A stretch of DNA of 52,027 bases from Terriglobales bacterium (GTDB lineage Bacteria; Acidobacteriota; Terriglobia; Terriglobales; Acidobacteriaceae), in NCBI GenBank assembly GCA_015654835.1, contig JAATGG010000105.1:1-52027 (forward strand), in the 5' to 3' direction. Shown here piece after piece: positions 42,738 through 51,673 of the stretch. Position 1 is the stretch's first letter. The number at the start of each line of letters is the position of its first letter. The translations under genes were made by a program, and so were the position numbers. The notes under the pieces were generated by a model. That model searched no databases and was not told where the DNA came from. It saw nothing but the letters and a program-made list of their open reading frames with translations.

Positions 42738-43089
42738 TATTTGGCCCCTCTTTTGTTCTCAAGTCTGGTTGAATCGTGGGTGCGCCCATTCTTGCGTGTA
42801 AAGGCGAAGATCCCACACCTCAGAAGCGCTGGACATGAAACTCTGCTGTTCTTCAGACCCCGCATACAGGATGCATTGTGAACACTCGAAAAATGATCCT
42901 ATGGGCGGAGCTTTCCCAGTCCGCTTTCCAGATTAAGATTCGCAGAACTGTATGAATATTTAACGAATTCACGTATTTTTAACAACGGTAAATCCCATAC
43001 GTTCCATCGGATTAGGGTGAGAATTCGTCAATCCGCGGAGCGAATTCCCGGAGCGTTTTTTAGATAAATTTCTGTTCGAATGCATCGGA
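42738..43089. other. 352-base non-coding region upstream of the porin gene
   Basis: The stretch 42930-43000 is the most A/T-rich of this part of the window. On the minus strand it contains TTGTTA, 17 bases, then TAAATA, a weak promoter-like pair about 230 bases before the porin ATG, implying a long leader. No gene, tRNA or long inverted repeat is seen. Confidence 0.5.
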
Positions 43090-43126
43090 AAAACGGCTCC
43101 AATGCGAGGCGCATGGAAGCCGTTTT
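43090..43126 (-). terminator. Intrinsic terminator of the PIG-L gene
   Basis: A 17-bp stem with two mismatches and a three-base loop, closed by AAAACGGCT and its complement. It is followed by five T on the minus strand. It starts 30 bases after the PIG-L stop codon. Confidence 0.85.
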
Positions 43127-43155
43127 CTGTTCCTGCTCTCTTACCGTCCGCACGT

Positions 43156-45999
43156 TTAGCGACCTTGTCCGGCGCTTAGCAGGTTGGCCAGCAGGCGATA
43201 GGAGCCGGGCACCAGCTCGGGAAGCTGCCGATAGAGCGCGTAGGCCACGTAGATGTAGGTTCCCTTGCCGGGATGCGCTACCAACAGACCGCCGCGTTGC
43301 GGGTCCTCCCCGACATCGGCGGTTTCCGTCAGCGCCGCGTAGCCGGGGTCCCAGCTTTCCAGAAAGGAGTGGCCGCGCTCTTCGACCCAGCCGTCGAAGT
43401 CGGCTGGGGTGATTGTGTTGGGCCAGCGGAGGAGGGAATTCTCCGGCTCCAGCAGTTTCACCGGCGTCTGCTCGTCGACAACCCGTTCCGGCGAGTACCC
43501 CATGTTCAGCGGCAGGGGGGCGGGGAAGTTGGCGCTCTGGTATTGCACTATCAGCGTTCCCCCGCGGCGTACAAACTCGTCGAGCCGGGTCTGCGCCGCC
43601 GCCAACTCGGGCCGGGTGGAGTAGGCGCGAATTCCCACCACGATTACATTCCACGCGGACAGATCGGCTGACGCGATGTCTCTGGCCGAGAGCAGGTGCG
43701 GCGTTATGCCCATCCCTTCAATCGCTTCCGGAACCAGATCGCCCGTGCCCATCACGTAGCCGACGCGCAGTCCCGGCGCCAGCTTTACGTCCACTTTGCG
43801 GGTACGTAACCGGGCCGCTTTGTACTGGTTGTAGGGCCGCAGACCGGGGTAGCCGACACTCTGCCAGCCGCTTTGATAGCTGCGCCCGCCCGAGGTTGCG
43901 ATTGCCTGCAAGGTATACGAGCCAGCCGGGGTGGCCGCCGGCGTTACGGAGAAGAGAATCGGCTCCGTGTCCCCGGCTGTTGTGCGATGGAAGTGCGCCT
44001 GAGCCGGCTCCGCATGCCAGCCCGCAGGGAGCTTCAATTCGACGGCGCCGTCAGCCGCGCCCTGCGTGTGGATCGTAACCTGTACCGGCAATCCGCTGCC
44101 GTCGATAGGCAGAATGCGCGCCTCGGGCTCGATGCGCAGGCCGATAGCCGGAGTCACCACCAGCGGCTCGTAGATGCCGCCCGGGCCGGTCAGCCGCCGC
44201 AGCGTCTGCACCACTTCTCCTATGCGGATCGGCACGCCTTCGAAGCTGAACTCCACCCATGCGTCCAATGGATAGGGAGCGAAAGAGCGCTCTCGCCACT
44301 CCTCCCGTGCAACGTCGTAATAAGGCTGCTCAATCGAGGGCCGCGTGAAATACGGCTGTGTCGGCTCGGCATTCTCAGCCGCCTGTACGTGGAAGATCGG
44401 GTCTGCCGCCGCTGCAGTGGCATCGATAGCGTTGTCGGAGAGAGCGTTCTGCCAAGGCGCACCGCTGTGGCTTTCCAGCCAGACCCGGCCAATCCGGGTC
44501 GCCGGCGTGGCCTGTGTCGCGTGCACTCGCACCTGGAACTTCTCGCCGGGCGATACGCTGCCGGGAGTCTCGTCCGCCGAGCCTCCGCGGGTGAGCCCGC
44601 CGCCCTGTGTCCCGGTGGCCCTGGTCGTGAAGGCTGTTACGTCCAGCCCGAGCAGCCCTCGCAGCGCAGACTGAAACTCGGCGATCTTGGCGTCCAGTTC
44701 CAACAACAAATTCGCCTTGGCTTCGGCATTCAGCTCGCTGGCGGGGGCGTTGTCCACCTGTGCCCGCAGTGCCAGCGTCTGCCGATAAACCGGCACAAGC
44801 TGGTGGGCGGCAGGTACGCCTATCCTGCCCTGGCGTTCCGTCTCAAACTGCTTCAGCCCGGCATCGATCTGCTGCAAGTTTTCCCCGAGCCATGCCGGAG
44901 CCGATCCGGCGGCCAGCCGCGCAAGTCCCGCCAAACTCGTGTCGATGTTGACTCGCCGATTATGAAACAGGTCGTCGGCCTTGGTTTCCGCCGCGGTCCG
45001 GGCGCTTTGTGCCACCGCCCACAGGTGGTAGCTCGATGTAGCGGGCCCGCTCAGCGCCGGAATGGCTCCGCCATATTGCGACTTCTGCTCGCCCCAGCCT
45101 TCGCGGGCAATCTGCACATAACTGCGGCCCAGCACGGGGTCGAACGTCCCTACCGGTATCGTCACATCGGTCGAGAGCAGGCCCGTAGTCCACTCCCCTG
45201 TGACATGGTTCTGAAACTTCGCGGGGGCCCATTTGCCTGTCGCGTAGTCGAACATGCCCTTATCCGTGACCGGCGCAAAGGGCACCATCGAATAGACGGC
45301 GAGGGGCTGCCAGGGCTGCAACCCGGCCTTCAACTGCTCGGGAAACACCTTCGGATCGCCGGCAACCTTGAAGACCTCCTGCGCGATTTCGCCTGAAACC
45401 TGGTGATGCCCGTGGCCGTCGGTAATGCCGCCCACGAAGGTGGACACGATGACCTGGGGCCGCTCGCGCCGCACTGCCAGCACCGCGTCGTAGAGCACGC
45501 GCTCATGTCCCCAGCGCGCAAAGGCCTCTTCCTGCGTTTTGGAGAAGCCGAAGTCCGCCTCGGTGCCCCAAAGCTGCTTCGCTCCGTAATATTCCCCAGC
45601 CTTGAGCAACTCGTTGGTGCGGATCAGACCGAGCGCATCGTAGCTCTCGGCAGACATCGCGTTCTGCCCGCCTTCGCCGCGCGTCAGCGTCAGCAGCGTG
45701 GCCCGTACGCCCCGGCCCCGGCTCAAATAGGTCAGCAGGGCCCCGTCCTCATCGTCGGGATGGGCCACGATCATCATCACGCTGGCCGTGGTTCGCAGCC
45801 GGCGCAACGCCTGCTCCAGCGCCGCCTGGCCGCGATCCTCGGGCAGCGGAAGCGCGATGGCGCCAGCCTCCCTGGCGGGAAGCGAAACGCTGGCGGAAGC
45901 CTGTTGTCCGTTGATCTGCAAGGGGCTGACGCCCACAAGAATCAGGCCCGTCAGGGCCGCCGACACCGCTGCGCAATGAACTCTCTTGGCAAGGAACAT
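43156..45999 (-). CDS. Large secreted PIG-L family deacetylase
   Basis: A 947-residue exported protein. The signal peptide ends near NGQQAS. The zinc site of PIG-L/LmbE deacetylases is AHPDDED (residues 79-85) with the later His motif HGHHQ (196-200). TRGEGGQN is also typical. The middle is Ig-like beta-sandwich sequence. The last 200 residues (LRVGYVMGTGDLVPEAIEGM, NVIVVGIRAYSTRPELAAAQ) resemble a ThuA/glutamine-amidotransferase-like fold. Expected reaction: removal of N-acetyl from an amino sugar or glycan outside the cytoplasm. The start at 45999 directly precedes the signal peptide. It is divergent from an APC permease with only 40 bases between. Confidence 0.88.
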   Translation of the reverse strand: MFLAKRVHCAAVSAALTGLILVGVSPLQINGQQASASVSLPAREAGAIALPLPEDRGQAALEQALRRLRTTASVMMIVAHPDDEDGALLTYLSRGRGVRATLLTLTRGEGGQNAMSAESYDALGLIRTNELLKAGEYYGAKQLWGTEADFGFSKTQEEAFARWGHERVLYDAVLAVRRERPQVIVSTFVGGITDGHGHHQVSGEIAQEVFKVAGDPKVFPEQLKAGLQPWQPLAVYSMVPFAPVTDKGMFDYATGKWAPAKFQNHVTGEWTTGLLSTDVTIPVGTFDPVLGRSYVQIAREGWGEQKSQYGGAIPALSGPATSSYHLWAVAQSARTAAETKADDLFHNRRVNIDTSLAGLARLAAGSAPAWLGENLQQIDAGLKQFETERQGRIGVPAAHQLVPVYRQTLALRAQVDNAPASELNAEAKANLLLELDAKIAEFQSALRGLLGLDVTAFTTRATGTQGGGLTRGGSADETPGSVSPGEKFQVRVHATQATPATRIGRVWLESHSGAPWQNALSDNAIDATAAAADPIFHVQAAENAEPTQPYFTRPSIEQPYYDVAREEWRERSFAPYPLDAWVEFSFEGVPIRIGEVVQTLRRLTGPGGIYEPLVVTPAIGLRIEPEARILPIDGSGLPVQVTIHTQGAADGAVELKLPAGWHAEPAQAHFHRTTAGDTEPILFSVTPAATPAGSYTLQAIATSGGRSYQSGWQSVGYPGLRPYNQYKAARLRTRKVDVKLAPGLRVGYVMGTGDLVPEAIEGMGITPHLLSARDIASADLSAWNVIVVGIRAYSTRPELAAAQTRLDEFVRRGGTLIVQYQSANFPAPLPLNMGYSPERVVDEQTPVKLLEPENSLLRWPNTITPADFDGWVEERGHSFLESWDPGYAALTETADVGEDPQRGGLLVAHPGKGTYIYVAYALYRQLPELVPGSYRLLANLLSAGQGR

Positions 46000-46039
46000 A
46001 CTTTCCGTCAGTGTACAATCCGGGAAGCGATTAAGCTGA

Positions 46040-47482
46040 ATGTCCCTGCCCTCTTCCATCTCCGACAGCCCTGCCCCTCACAGCACCGAACACCTTGAAC
46101 GGCGTATTGGCCTGCGCTCGGCAGTCCTGTTCAACATGCTGGAGATGATCGGCGTCGGGCCTTTCATGACCCTGCCGCTGGTGATCGCGGCGGCCGGCTT
46201 CCATCTCTCCGTATGGGCCTGGGGGCTGGGTGCATTGATCGCCGTGGCCGATGGTCTCGTATGGGCCGAATTGGGCGCTGCGTTTCCTCGCGCGGGAGGA
46301 TCGTATGCGTTTCTTCGGGAGATTTATGGCCCGAATCGAGCCGGCAACTGGCTGAGCTTTCTCTACGTCTGGCAACTCAGCTTTTCCGCGCCGCTCTCCA
46401 TTGCTTCCGGCTGCATCGGCCTGTCGAGCTTTCTGGCCTGGTTCTGGCCGGGGCTTGAGGCGGCGCCGATTGCCGCGCTGCCGGCTCTGCACTACGCAAA
46501 CTTTGCCGCCGCCGGCGCCTGCCTGCTGGTGACCGCGCTGCTCTATCGCAACCTGAGCTCCGTGACCCGGCTTGCCTGGGTGCTGTTTGCCGGGGTCATG
46601 GCGGCTATCGCGGGAGTGATTATTTCCGGGTTCGCCCACTCCGCGTCTACCGGCGGATGGCACATGCCGGCGTCTCCGTCGCAGTCCATGGCGCTTGCCA
46701 TCGGCGGGCTTGCCCAGGCCACGCTCATCTCGACCTATGACTACTGGGGTTACTACAACATCTGTTTTTTGGGCAGCGAAGTGCGGCGGCCCGAGAAGAC
46801 GATTCCCCGCGCCATTCTGCTTTCGGTCTTGTTTGTGGCGGCCTTTTATGTGGCCATGAATCTGGCTGCGCTGCCCGCTGTGCACGATGCTGCCGGTCAT
46901 GCCGCCCAGGCGGCCTCGGGCGTAGCGCCCCATCTGCAACTGGTGGCGGAAATCGCCCAATCCGCCTTTGGCCGCACTGCCGGGCGGCTGCTGGCCGCGC
47001 TGGTTGTCTGGACCGCCTTTGCCTCGGTGTTTTCGTTGCTGCTGGGCTACTCGCGGGTGCCCTATGCTGCCGCGCGCGATGGCAACTACTTTCGCGTTCT
47101 GGATGCCATTCACCCCAAGCACGGCATTCCGCATCGCTCGCTGGTGGCGCTCGGCGTGGTGGCCGCCTGCTTCTGCTTCTTTTCACTGGCCCAGGTCATT
47201 ACCATGCTGGTCATTACCCGCATTTTGCTGCAGTTCTTTCTGCAGCAGGTTGGCGTGATGCTGCTGCGCATGCAACGTCCCAATCTGGAACGGCCTTTCC
47301 GCATTCCGCTTTACCCGCTGCCGCCGCTCCTCGCCATTGCCGGGTTTATCTTTATCCTCGTCAACCGCACCCATGCTTTGAGCGGTTTGGCCGTTGCGGC
47401 GGGCATTGGCGTCTCCGGCACGGTCATCTACATGGTCCGGGCCCGACGTCTTCGGCAATGGCCTTTTTTGCCCACCTTATGA
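46040..47482 (+). CDS. APC superfamily amino acid/amine permease
   Basis: A 480-residue membrane transporter with about 12 hydrophobic segments. The N-terminal family motif is present (LFNMLEMIGVGPFMTLPLVI). WAELGAAFPRAGGSYAFLRE is the usual first-loop signature of APC carriers, and GSEVRRPEKTIPRAIL matches the segment after TM6. The substrate may be an amino acid or polyamine. The ATG at 46040 is only 40 bases from the divergent PIG-L start. TACAAT at 46014-46019 is a possible -10. The two divergent genes may share regulation, but a joint task is only a guess. Confidence 0.9.
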   Translation: MSLPSSISDSPAPHSTEHLERRIGLRSAVLFNMLEMIGVGPFMTLPLVIAAAGFHLSVWAWGLGALIAVADGLVWAELGAAFPRAGGSYAFLREIYGPNRAGNWLSFLYVWQLSFSAPLSIASGCIGLSSFLAWFWPGLEAAPIAALPALHYANFAAAGACLLVTALLYRNLSSVTRLAWVLFAGVMAAIAGVIISGFAHSASTGGWHMPASPSQSMALAIGGLAQATLISTYDYWGYYNICFLGSEVRRPEKTIPRAILLSVLFVAAFYVAMNLAALPAVHDAAGHAAQAASGVAPHLQLVAEIAQSAFGRTAGRLLAALVVWTAFASVFSLLLGYSRVPYAAARDGNYFRVLDAIHPKHGIPHRSLVALGVVAACFCFFSLAQVITMLVITRILLQFFLQQVGVMLLRMQRPNLERPFRIPLYPLPPLLAIAGFIFILVNRTHALSGLAVAAGIGVSGTVIYMVRARRLRQWPFLPTL

Positions 47483-47586
47483 GAAGCACTCTTTTGCGCA
47501 GCGGATTGAAACGTATCTTGTAACGCAATGCCCCTTGTGTGTGTCTAATGAATGCGACTCAAGGTTTTCCCCGCACGAGGTCACGT

Positions 47587-48579
47587 ATGCTCATCGGTAA
47601 GCCGTCCGACATTCCCTCTTCTGAAATCACGTCCCAAGATCAATACGACCGGTACATGAACCGCCGCCGTTTTTTGCGCGGAGCTGCTTCCAGCGTCGTT
47701 ACGGCTGCTGCCGCAGCAGTGGGAGCCGAACGGCTGGCTGAGATCGTCTCTCCCGGCACCGGCGTGCGCGCCGCAACCAGCCTGCAGACCGTGAAGAGCC
47801 CGCTCAGCACCACCGGCGAACAGCTCACCAGTCTTCAGGACCTAACTCACTACAACAACTTTTATGAGTTTGGCGTGGACAAGGACCAGCCTGCCCAGAA
47901 TGCCGGCGCTCTGCCTACCCGGCCATGGACGGTGCGCATCGAGGGAAAGGTCAAGACCCCCAAGACCTTCGACATCGACGCCCTGCTCAAGCTGCGTCCG
48001 CTGGAAGACCGCGTCTATCGCCATCGCTGCGTCGAGGCCTGGGGCATGGTCATTCCCTGGGTCGGCTACTCGCTCTCGGAGTTCATCAACCAGTGCGATC
48101 CGCTGCCCAGCGCCAAATATGTTCAGTTCCTGTCCTACTACAACTCCAAAATCGAAAAGTGGGCTTCGGGGACGACGATCAACTGGCCCTATTCCGAGGG
48201 GCTGCGCATGGATGAGGCCATGAACCCGCTGACGCTGCTGACTTTTGGCCTCTACGGCCAGGTGCTGCCGAACCAGAACGGTGCGCCTGTGCGCCTTGTG
48301 GTGCCGTGGAAGTACGGCTTCAAATCCGCCAAATCGATTGTGGCCGTGCGCTTTGTGGATAAGATGCCGCCCACGACGTGGAATGAGCAGAACAGCCAGG
48401 AGTACGGTTTCTACTCCAACGTCAACCCCAACGTCGATCATCCCCGCTGGAGCCAGAAGAGCGAGCGCCGCATTGGCCAACCCTTCTATGCGCAACGCCA
48501 CACTACACTGATGTTCAACGGCTACGGCAACCAGGTAGCTTCTCTCTACAACGGCATGGACCTAAGGAAGTACTACTGA
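47587..48579 (+). CDS. msrP: Periplasmic methionine sulfoxide reductase, catalytic subunit MsrP
   Basis: A 330-residue Tat-exported molybdopterin enzyme of the sulfite oxidase fold that repairs oxidised methionine in envelope proteins. The twin-arginine signal is [14 protein letters not shown] (residues 25-38). The molybdenum-ligating Cys lies in [18 protein letters not shown]. The C-terminal part has [20 protein letters not shown]. The ATG at 47587 is supported by GAGG seven bases upstream and places the signal after a ~24-residue lead that is usual for MsrP; the longer frame to 47539 is rejected. The partner msrQ follows after 120 bases holding a long hairpin. Confidence 0.95.
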   Translation: MLIGKPSDIPSSEITSQDQYDRYMNRRRFLRGAASSVVTAAAAAVGAERLAEIVSPGTGVRAATSLQTVKSPLSTTGEQLTSLQDLTHYNNFYEFGVDKDQPAQNAGALPTRPWTVRIEGKVKTPKTFDIDALLKLRPLEDRVYRHRCVEAWGMVIPWVGYSLSEFINQCDPLPSAKYVQFLSYYNSKIEKWASGTTINWPYSEGLRMDEAMNPLTLLTFGLYGQVLPNQNGAPVRLVVPWKYGFKSAKSIVAVRFVDKMPPTTWNEQNSQEYGFYSNVNPNVDHPRWSQKSERRIGQPFYAQRHTTLMFNGYGNQVASLYNGMDLRKYY

Positions 48580-48588
48580 TGGAGCGGA

Positions 48589-48666
48589 GTTCGCGGTGCT
48601 AGCGTCGTTAGCGGTGCTGGTTCCTCCTGACTCGTTTGCCTCGCTAACTCCGCTAGCTCCGCGAAC
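48589..48666. repeat. 25-bp imperfect inverted repeat between msrP and msrQ
   Basis: Arms 48589-48613 and 48642-48666 pair over 25 positions with three mismatches. They start with GTTCGCGG and are built from repeated GCTAGCG/GTTAGCG units. The 28-base loop is not structured. The element fills most of the msrP-msrQ gap and has no T-run. It may lower downstream expression of msrQ, or be a REP-like palindrome. Confidence 0.7.
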
Positions 48667-48699
48667 ACGCGCGTAGCGCGGCTGACGCCGCTTTTCCCT

Positions 48700-49317
48700 A
48701 TGAATCGCAAGACACAAATCTCGCTCAAGATTCTTGTTTGGCTGGCCTGCCTCTTGCCTCTCGGTCAGCTCATCTGGCGTGCGGTCACCAATACTCTCGG
48801 TGCGGACCCCACGGCCACCATTACCTTTGCCACTGGGCTGGCCGCGCTGCGCCTGCTGACTATTTCGCTGGCTGTTACGCCGGTGCGCCGGCTCTCGCCC
48901 CGCTTGAATTGGCTCATCCGCTTTCGGCGACTGCTCGGCCTGTTCGCTTTTTTCTATGCGTCCCTGCACCTGTTGACCTATGTCGCCCTTTACGCGGGAT
49001 TCGACATCAACACCATGGCCGCGGATGTCGCCAAGCGCCGCTACATCACCGTGGGCCTTGCGGCATGGCTGCTGTTGCTGCCGCTTGCGGCGACTTCGAC
49101 CAATTGGGCCATCCGCAAGCTGGGGGGCAAGCGTTGGAACCGCCTGCATAAGCTGGTCTATCTGGCCGCTGTCTGTGGAGTGGTTCACTACTGGTGGCAG
49201 GTGAAGACCGGCGTATTGGCTCCGCTGGGCATTACGCTTGTGCTGGCTGTTTTGTTGCTGGCTCGCCCGGTACAGAGCTGGATGCAGGGGCGCAAAGCGC
49301 GTGCCGTAACGGCCTGA
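48700..49317 (+). CDS. msrQ: Haem-binding membrane subunit MsrQ
   Basis: A 205-residue inner-membrane b-haem protein that passes electrons from the quinone pool or flavin reductase to MsrP. It has about five to six hydrophobic helices. Likely haem-ligating His residues occur in FYASLHLLTYVALYAG and in RLHKLVYLAAVCGVVHYWW; the family motif RRLSPRLNWLIRFRRLLGL is also seen. The length matches MsrQ. It follows msrP on the same strand, but the 120-base gap with a long hairpin and the absence of a clear Shine-Dalgarno sequence suggest weaker or separate control. Confidence 0.93.
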   Translation: MNRKTQISLKILVWLACLLPLGQLIWRAVTNTLGADPTATITFATGLAALRLLTISLAVTPVRRLSPRLNWLIRFRRLLGLFAFFYASLHLLTYVALYAGFDINTMAADVAKRRYITVGLAAWLLLLPLAATSTNWAIRKLGGKRWNRLHKLVYLAAVCGVVHYWWQVKTGVLAPLGITLVLAVLLLARPVQSWMQGRKARAVTA

Positions 49318-49355
49318 GTCCGGCCGTACCCCCGCTGGATTACCCGACTCTGTCC

Positions 49356-50009
49356 TTATCCGAGGATATGGTCGTCCGGAGTCCCGAAGGGCAGCAGCGC
49401 CTGGGCCACCGGGCTATAGCTCTTGCGGTGCAGGGGGGTGGGGCCCAGCCGCGCCAGTGCCGCCAGGTGCTCGGCAGAGCAGTAGCCCTTGTGGCTGGCC
49501 AGCCCGTAGCCGGGAAACTCGCGATCCAGCTCTACCAGCAGCTTGTCCCTATGAACCTTGGCCAGCACGCTCGCCGCGGCAATCGAGAAGCTGGTGCCGT
49601 CGCCCTGAATCACCGCCTGCTGCGGGCAATCCCAATCAATCGTGTCCACGCCGTCGATCAGCAGATAGTCCGGGCTCAGCGCCAGTTGCTGCACGGCCAT
49701 GCGCATGGCCAGCAGCGAGGCCTGGCGAATGTTGATGCGGTCGATGGTTTCGGCATCCACCGCAGCGATGGCCCAGGCAATGGCATTGGCACGAATCACG
49801 ACATCCAACTCGTTGCGCTTTTTCTCGGAGAGCTTTTTCGAGTCGTTCAGCCCATCCAGCCGCGCTCCCGGAGCCAGGATCACCGCTGCGGCCACGACCG
49901 GCCCGAACATCGGTCCGCGGCCGACCTCGTCGAGCCCGGCAATGCGAAGAGCGCCGAGCTTGCGCGCAGCTTTCTCCAGCCTCCATCCGCATACAGGTCT
50001 CTTTGCCAT
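49356..50009 (-). CDS. rnhB: Ribonuclease HII
   Basis: This enzyme cleaves RNA in RNA/DNA hybrids and removes single ribonucleotides from DNA. The protein has 217 residues. The first active-site pair is Asp27/Glu28 in GLDEVGRGPMFGP. The second catalytic Asp lies in LLIDGVDTID. The downstream part contains SIAAASVLAKVHRDKL and the SHKGYCSAEHLAAL element of the family. The ATG at 50009 is chosen because it opens into the conserved region. The upstream AGGAG is only two bases away, which is closer than usual. It is the last gene of the rimM-trmD-rplS-rnhB group but follows a strong terminator after rplS. Confidence 0.95.
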   Translation of the reverse strand: MAKRPVCGWRLEKAARKLGALRIAGLDEVGRGPMFGPVVAAAVILAPGARLDGLNDSKKLSEKKRNELDVVIRANAIAWAIAAVDAETIDRINIRQASLLAMRMAVQQLALSPDYLLIDGVDTIDWDCPQQAVIQGDGTSFSIAAASVLAKVHRDKLLVELDREFPGYGLASHKGYCSAEHLAALARLGPTPLHRKSYSPVAQALLPFGTPDDHILG

Positions 50010-50111
50010 AGCTCCTAGTATAAGAAAATCGGCCAAACCGGAGGAAAGTTTTGAATTCCACAGGAGCCGGATGTTCCTGGCTTCGGTCAGCAGCCGAGGC
50101 GGTCCGCCCCG

Positions 50112-50143
50112 AAAAAACAACCCCGGCACGAGGCCGGGGTTGT
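50112..50143 (-). terminator. Intrinsic terminator of rplS
   Basis: A perfect 11-bp stem (ACAACCCCGGC and its complement) with a five-base loop is followed by six T on the minus strand. It lies 25 bases after the rplS stop and ahead of rnhB, so rnhB probably has its own promoter or depends on read-through. Confidence 0.92.
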
Positions 50144-50167
50144 CTGGTAATGAAAAATTCGAGCGGC

Positions 50168-50533
50168 TTACGCCTTAGCTACGACGCGATCCACTTCCTT
50201 CAGGCGGGCGGCTTTGCCGCGCAGTCCGCGAATGTAGAACAGCTTGGCGCGGCGCACCTTGTAGCTGCGAATCTTCTCAATCTTATCGACAACCTTCGAA
50301 TTGAAAGGGAAGATGCGCTCTACACCTTGGCCAAAGCTCATCTTGCGGACAGTAAACGTGCCCTGGGGCCCGCGGTTGATGGCGATAACCAGACCTTCGA
50401 ACGCCTGTAAGCGTTCCTTATCGCCTTCCTTGATCTTGACTTGGACGCGAATCTGGTCGCCCGGCACAAACTCGGGGAGATCGGTACGCTTGAGCTTATC
50501 GGCCAAGCGCTGCATTACGGGATGAATGGACAT
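50168..50533 (-). CDS. rplS: 50S ribosomal protein L19
   Basis: A 121-residue ribosomal protein at the 30S-50S interface. It is full-length and highly typical: [57 protein letters not shown] and the basic tail [26 protein letters not shown] lies five bases before the ATG at 50533. It is transcribed with trmD upstream, with a hairpin in the 101-base gap between them, and is followed by a terminator. The gene order trmD-rplS is conserved across bacteria. Confidence 0.98.
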   Translation of the reverse strand: MSIHPVMQRLADKLKRTDLPEFVPGDQIRVQVKIKEGDKERLQAFEGLVIAINRGPQGTFTVRKMSFGQGVERIFPFNSKVVDKIEKIRSYKVRRAKLFYIRGLRGKAARLKEVDRVVAKA

Positions 50534-50598
50534 AGTGGCTTCCTGCGTTTGAACTCAGAATTTCCAGTTTAACAGAGAATTGGTTTCCCCGCCTAATT

Positions 50599-50635
50599 GC
50601 CGTGCGCGGGTCTGCTGCGAGGGGCCGCGCACGGC
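50599..50635. terminator. Hairpin at the trmD stop codon
   Basis: A perfect 11-bp GC-rich stem (GCCGTGCGCGG and its complement) with a 15-base loop starts in the trmD stop codon. No T-run follows on the minus strand, so it may be an attenuator or 3'-end protection ahead of rplS rather than a full terminator. Confidence 0.5.
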
Positions 50636-51483
50636 TACGGGATCGCTGTGCCGGCTTCTTTCCGGATCGCCTGAATCAGCCGCCGGTCTTCTTCATTCAG
50701 TGCTGCCCGCTCAAGCAGGTCGGGACGGTTGGCCAGCGTTTTGCGCAACTGCTGCTCGCGCCGCCAACGCCGGATCTGCAGATGGTCGCCGTTCATCAGC
50801 ACTTCGGGAGCGCGCATGCCGTCGAACTCCGCGGGCCGCGTGTAGTGCGGGTAGTCCAGGAGGCCGCCAGCGCCATACTGCGACCTTGGCACTCCACTCT
50901 CATCGGTGGCAATGTCGGCGTCGGCGACGCCAAAGCTCTCGAACTCGCCCGAAGCCTCGTTGCCCAGCACGCCGGGAATCAGCCGCATGGTGGCATCGAG
51001 CACCACGGCGGCGGCCAACTCGCCTCCGCTCAGCACATAGTCGCCAATCGACAATTCCATATCGCAATAAAGCTGGTTGATGCGCTCGTCCACGCCCTCA
51101 TAGCGGCCACAGATCATCACCACGCGCTCTACCCCGGCCAGTTCGCGCGCCACCGCCTGCGTAAACGGGCGTCCCTGCGCCGACATGAGAATCACCCGGG
51201 TTGCAGCCCGGGTCGCGGCGGAATTTTCTTCGTTCGCACGGGCAGCCTTCGCAGCGATCCCCATCGAACCGAGCGCCTCGGCCAGGGGCTCGGGCTTCAG
51301 CACCATGCCTTCGCCGCCGCCAAAAGGACGGTCGTCCACGGTGCGATGGCGGTCGTGGGTAAAGGTGCGCAAATCGTGCACGTTCACCGTCACCAAGCTC
51401 TCGGTCTGCGCCCGCCGGACAATGCCGTGCTCGAAAAAACCTGCGAAAAACCCTGGAAAAATAGTGACGATCTCGAACTGCAT
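50635..51483 (-). CDS. trmD: tRNA (guanine-N1-)-methyltransferase
   Basis: This SPOUT-class enzyme methylates G37 of tRNAs to prevent +1 frameshifting. The protein has 282 residues, slightly longer than usual because of an insertion near residue 80 rich in Ala/Asn. Motifs include IVTIFPGFF, DDRPFGGGEGMVLKPEPL, MICGRYEGVDERI, GDYVLSGGELAA and the C-terminal DYPHYTRPAEFDGM. The ATG at 51483 has no Shine-Dalgarno sequence. A TATGAT hexamer lies nine bases upstream, so the gene may have its own near-leaderless transcript in addition to read-through from rimM, which ends 190 bases upstream. Confidence 0.97.
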   Translation of the reverse strand: MQFEIVTIFPGFFAGFFEHGIVRRAQTESLVTVNVHDLRTFTHDRHRTVDDRPFGGGEGMVLKPEPLAEALGSMGIAAKAARANEENSAATRAATRVILMSAQGRPFTQAVARELAGVERVVMICGRYEGVDERINQLYCDMELSIGDYVLSGGELAAAVVLDATMRLIPGVLGNEASGEFESFGVADADIATDESGVPRSQYGAGGLLDYPHYTRPAEFDGMRAPEVLMNGDHLQIRRWRREQQLRKTLANRPDLLERAALNEEDRRLIQAIRKEAGTAIP

Positions 51484-51492
51484 ACAGGTTCG

Positions 51493-51498
51493 ATCATA
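51493..51498 (-). promoter_or_regulatory. Candidate -10 hexamer (TATGAT) 9 bases before trmD
   Basis: TATGAT on the minus strand matches the -10 consensus at five of six positions and leaves nine bases before the ATG. No ribosome-binding site is seen. The expected transcript leader would be only two to three bases. Confidence 0.3.
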
Positions 51499-51673
51499 TA
51501 AGCATTCGGGATCGAAAGACTCAAGCGAGAGGGCGCTCCATCTTCACCGCGGCTTTATCGCGGTCAAGGTGGGATCGATATTTATAGTTTTTGCTTTTAT
51601 AGGCCGCGGCTTTCCAGCAAAGACGAAAGCAACGGCCAAGACAAAGAGCCTTTCCCGGGAAGCTGAAGAATAT

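Noticed and set aside
46000..46039. PIG-L start further upstream at 46059
   Set aside because: It would overlap the divergent permease gene and put 20 charged residues before the signal peptide; the ATG at 45999 opens directly into it.
51546..51564. Short hairpin in the rimM-trmD gap as a terminator
   Set aside because: The stem has only 6 bp with no T-run on either strand, too weak to call.
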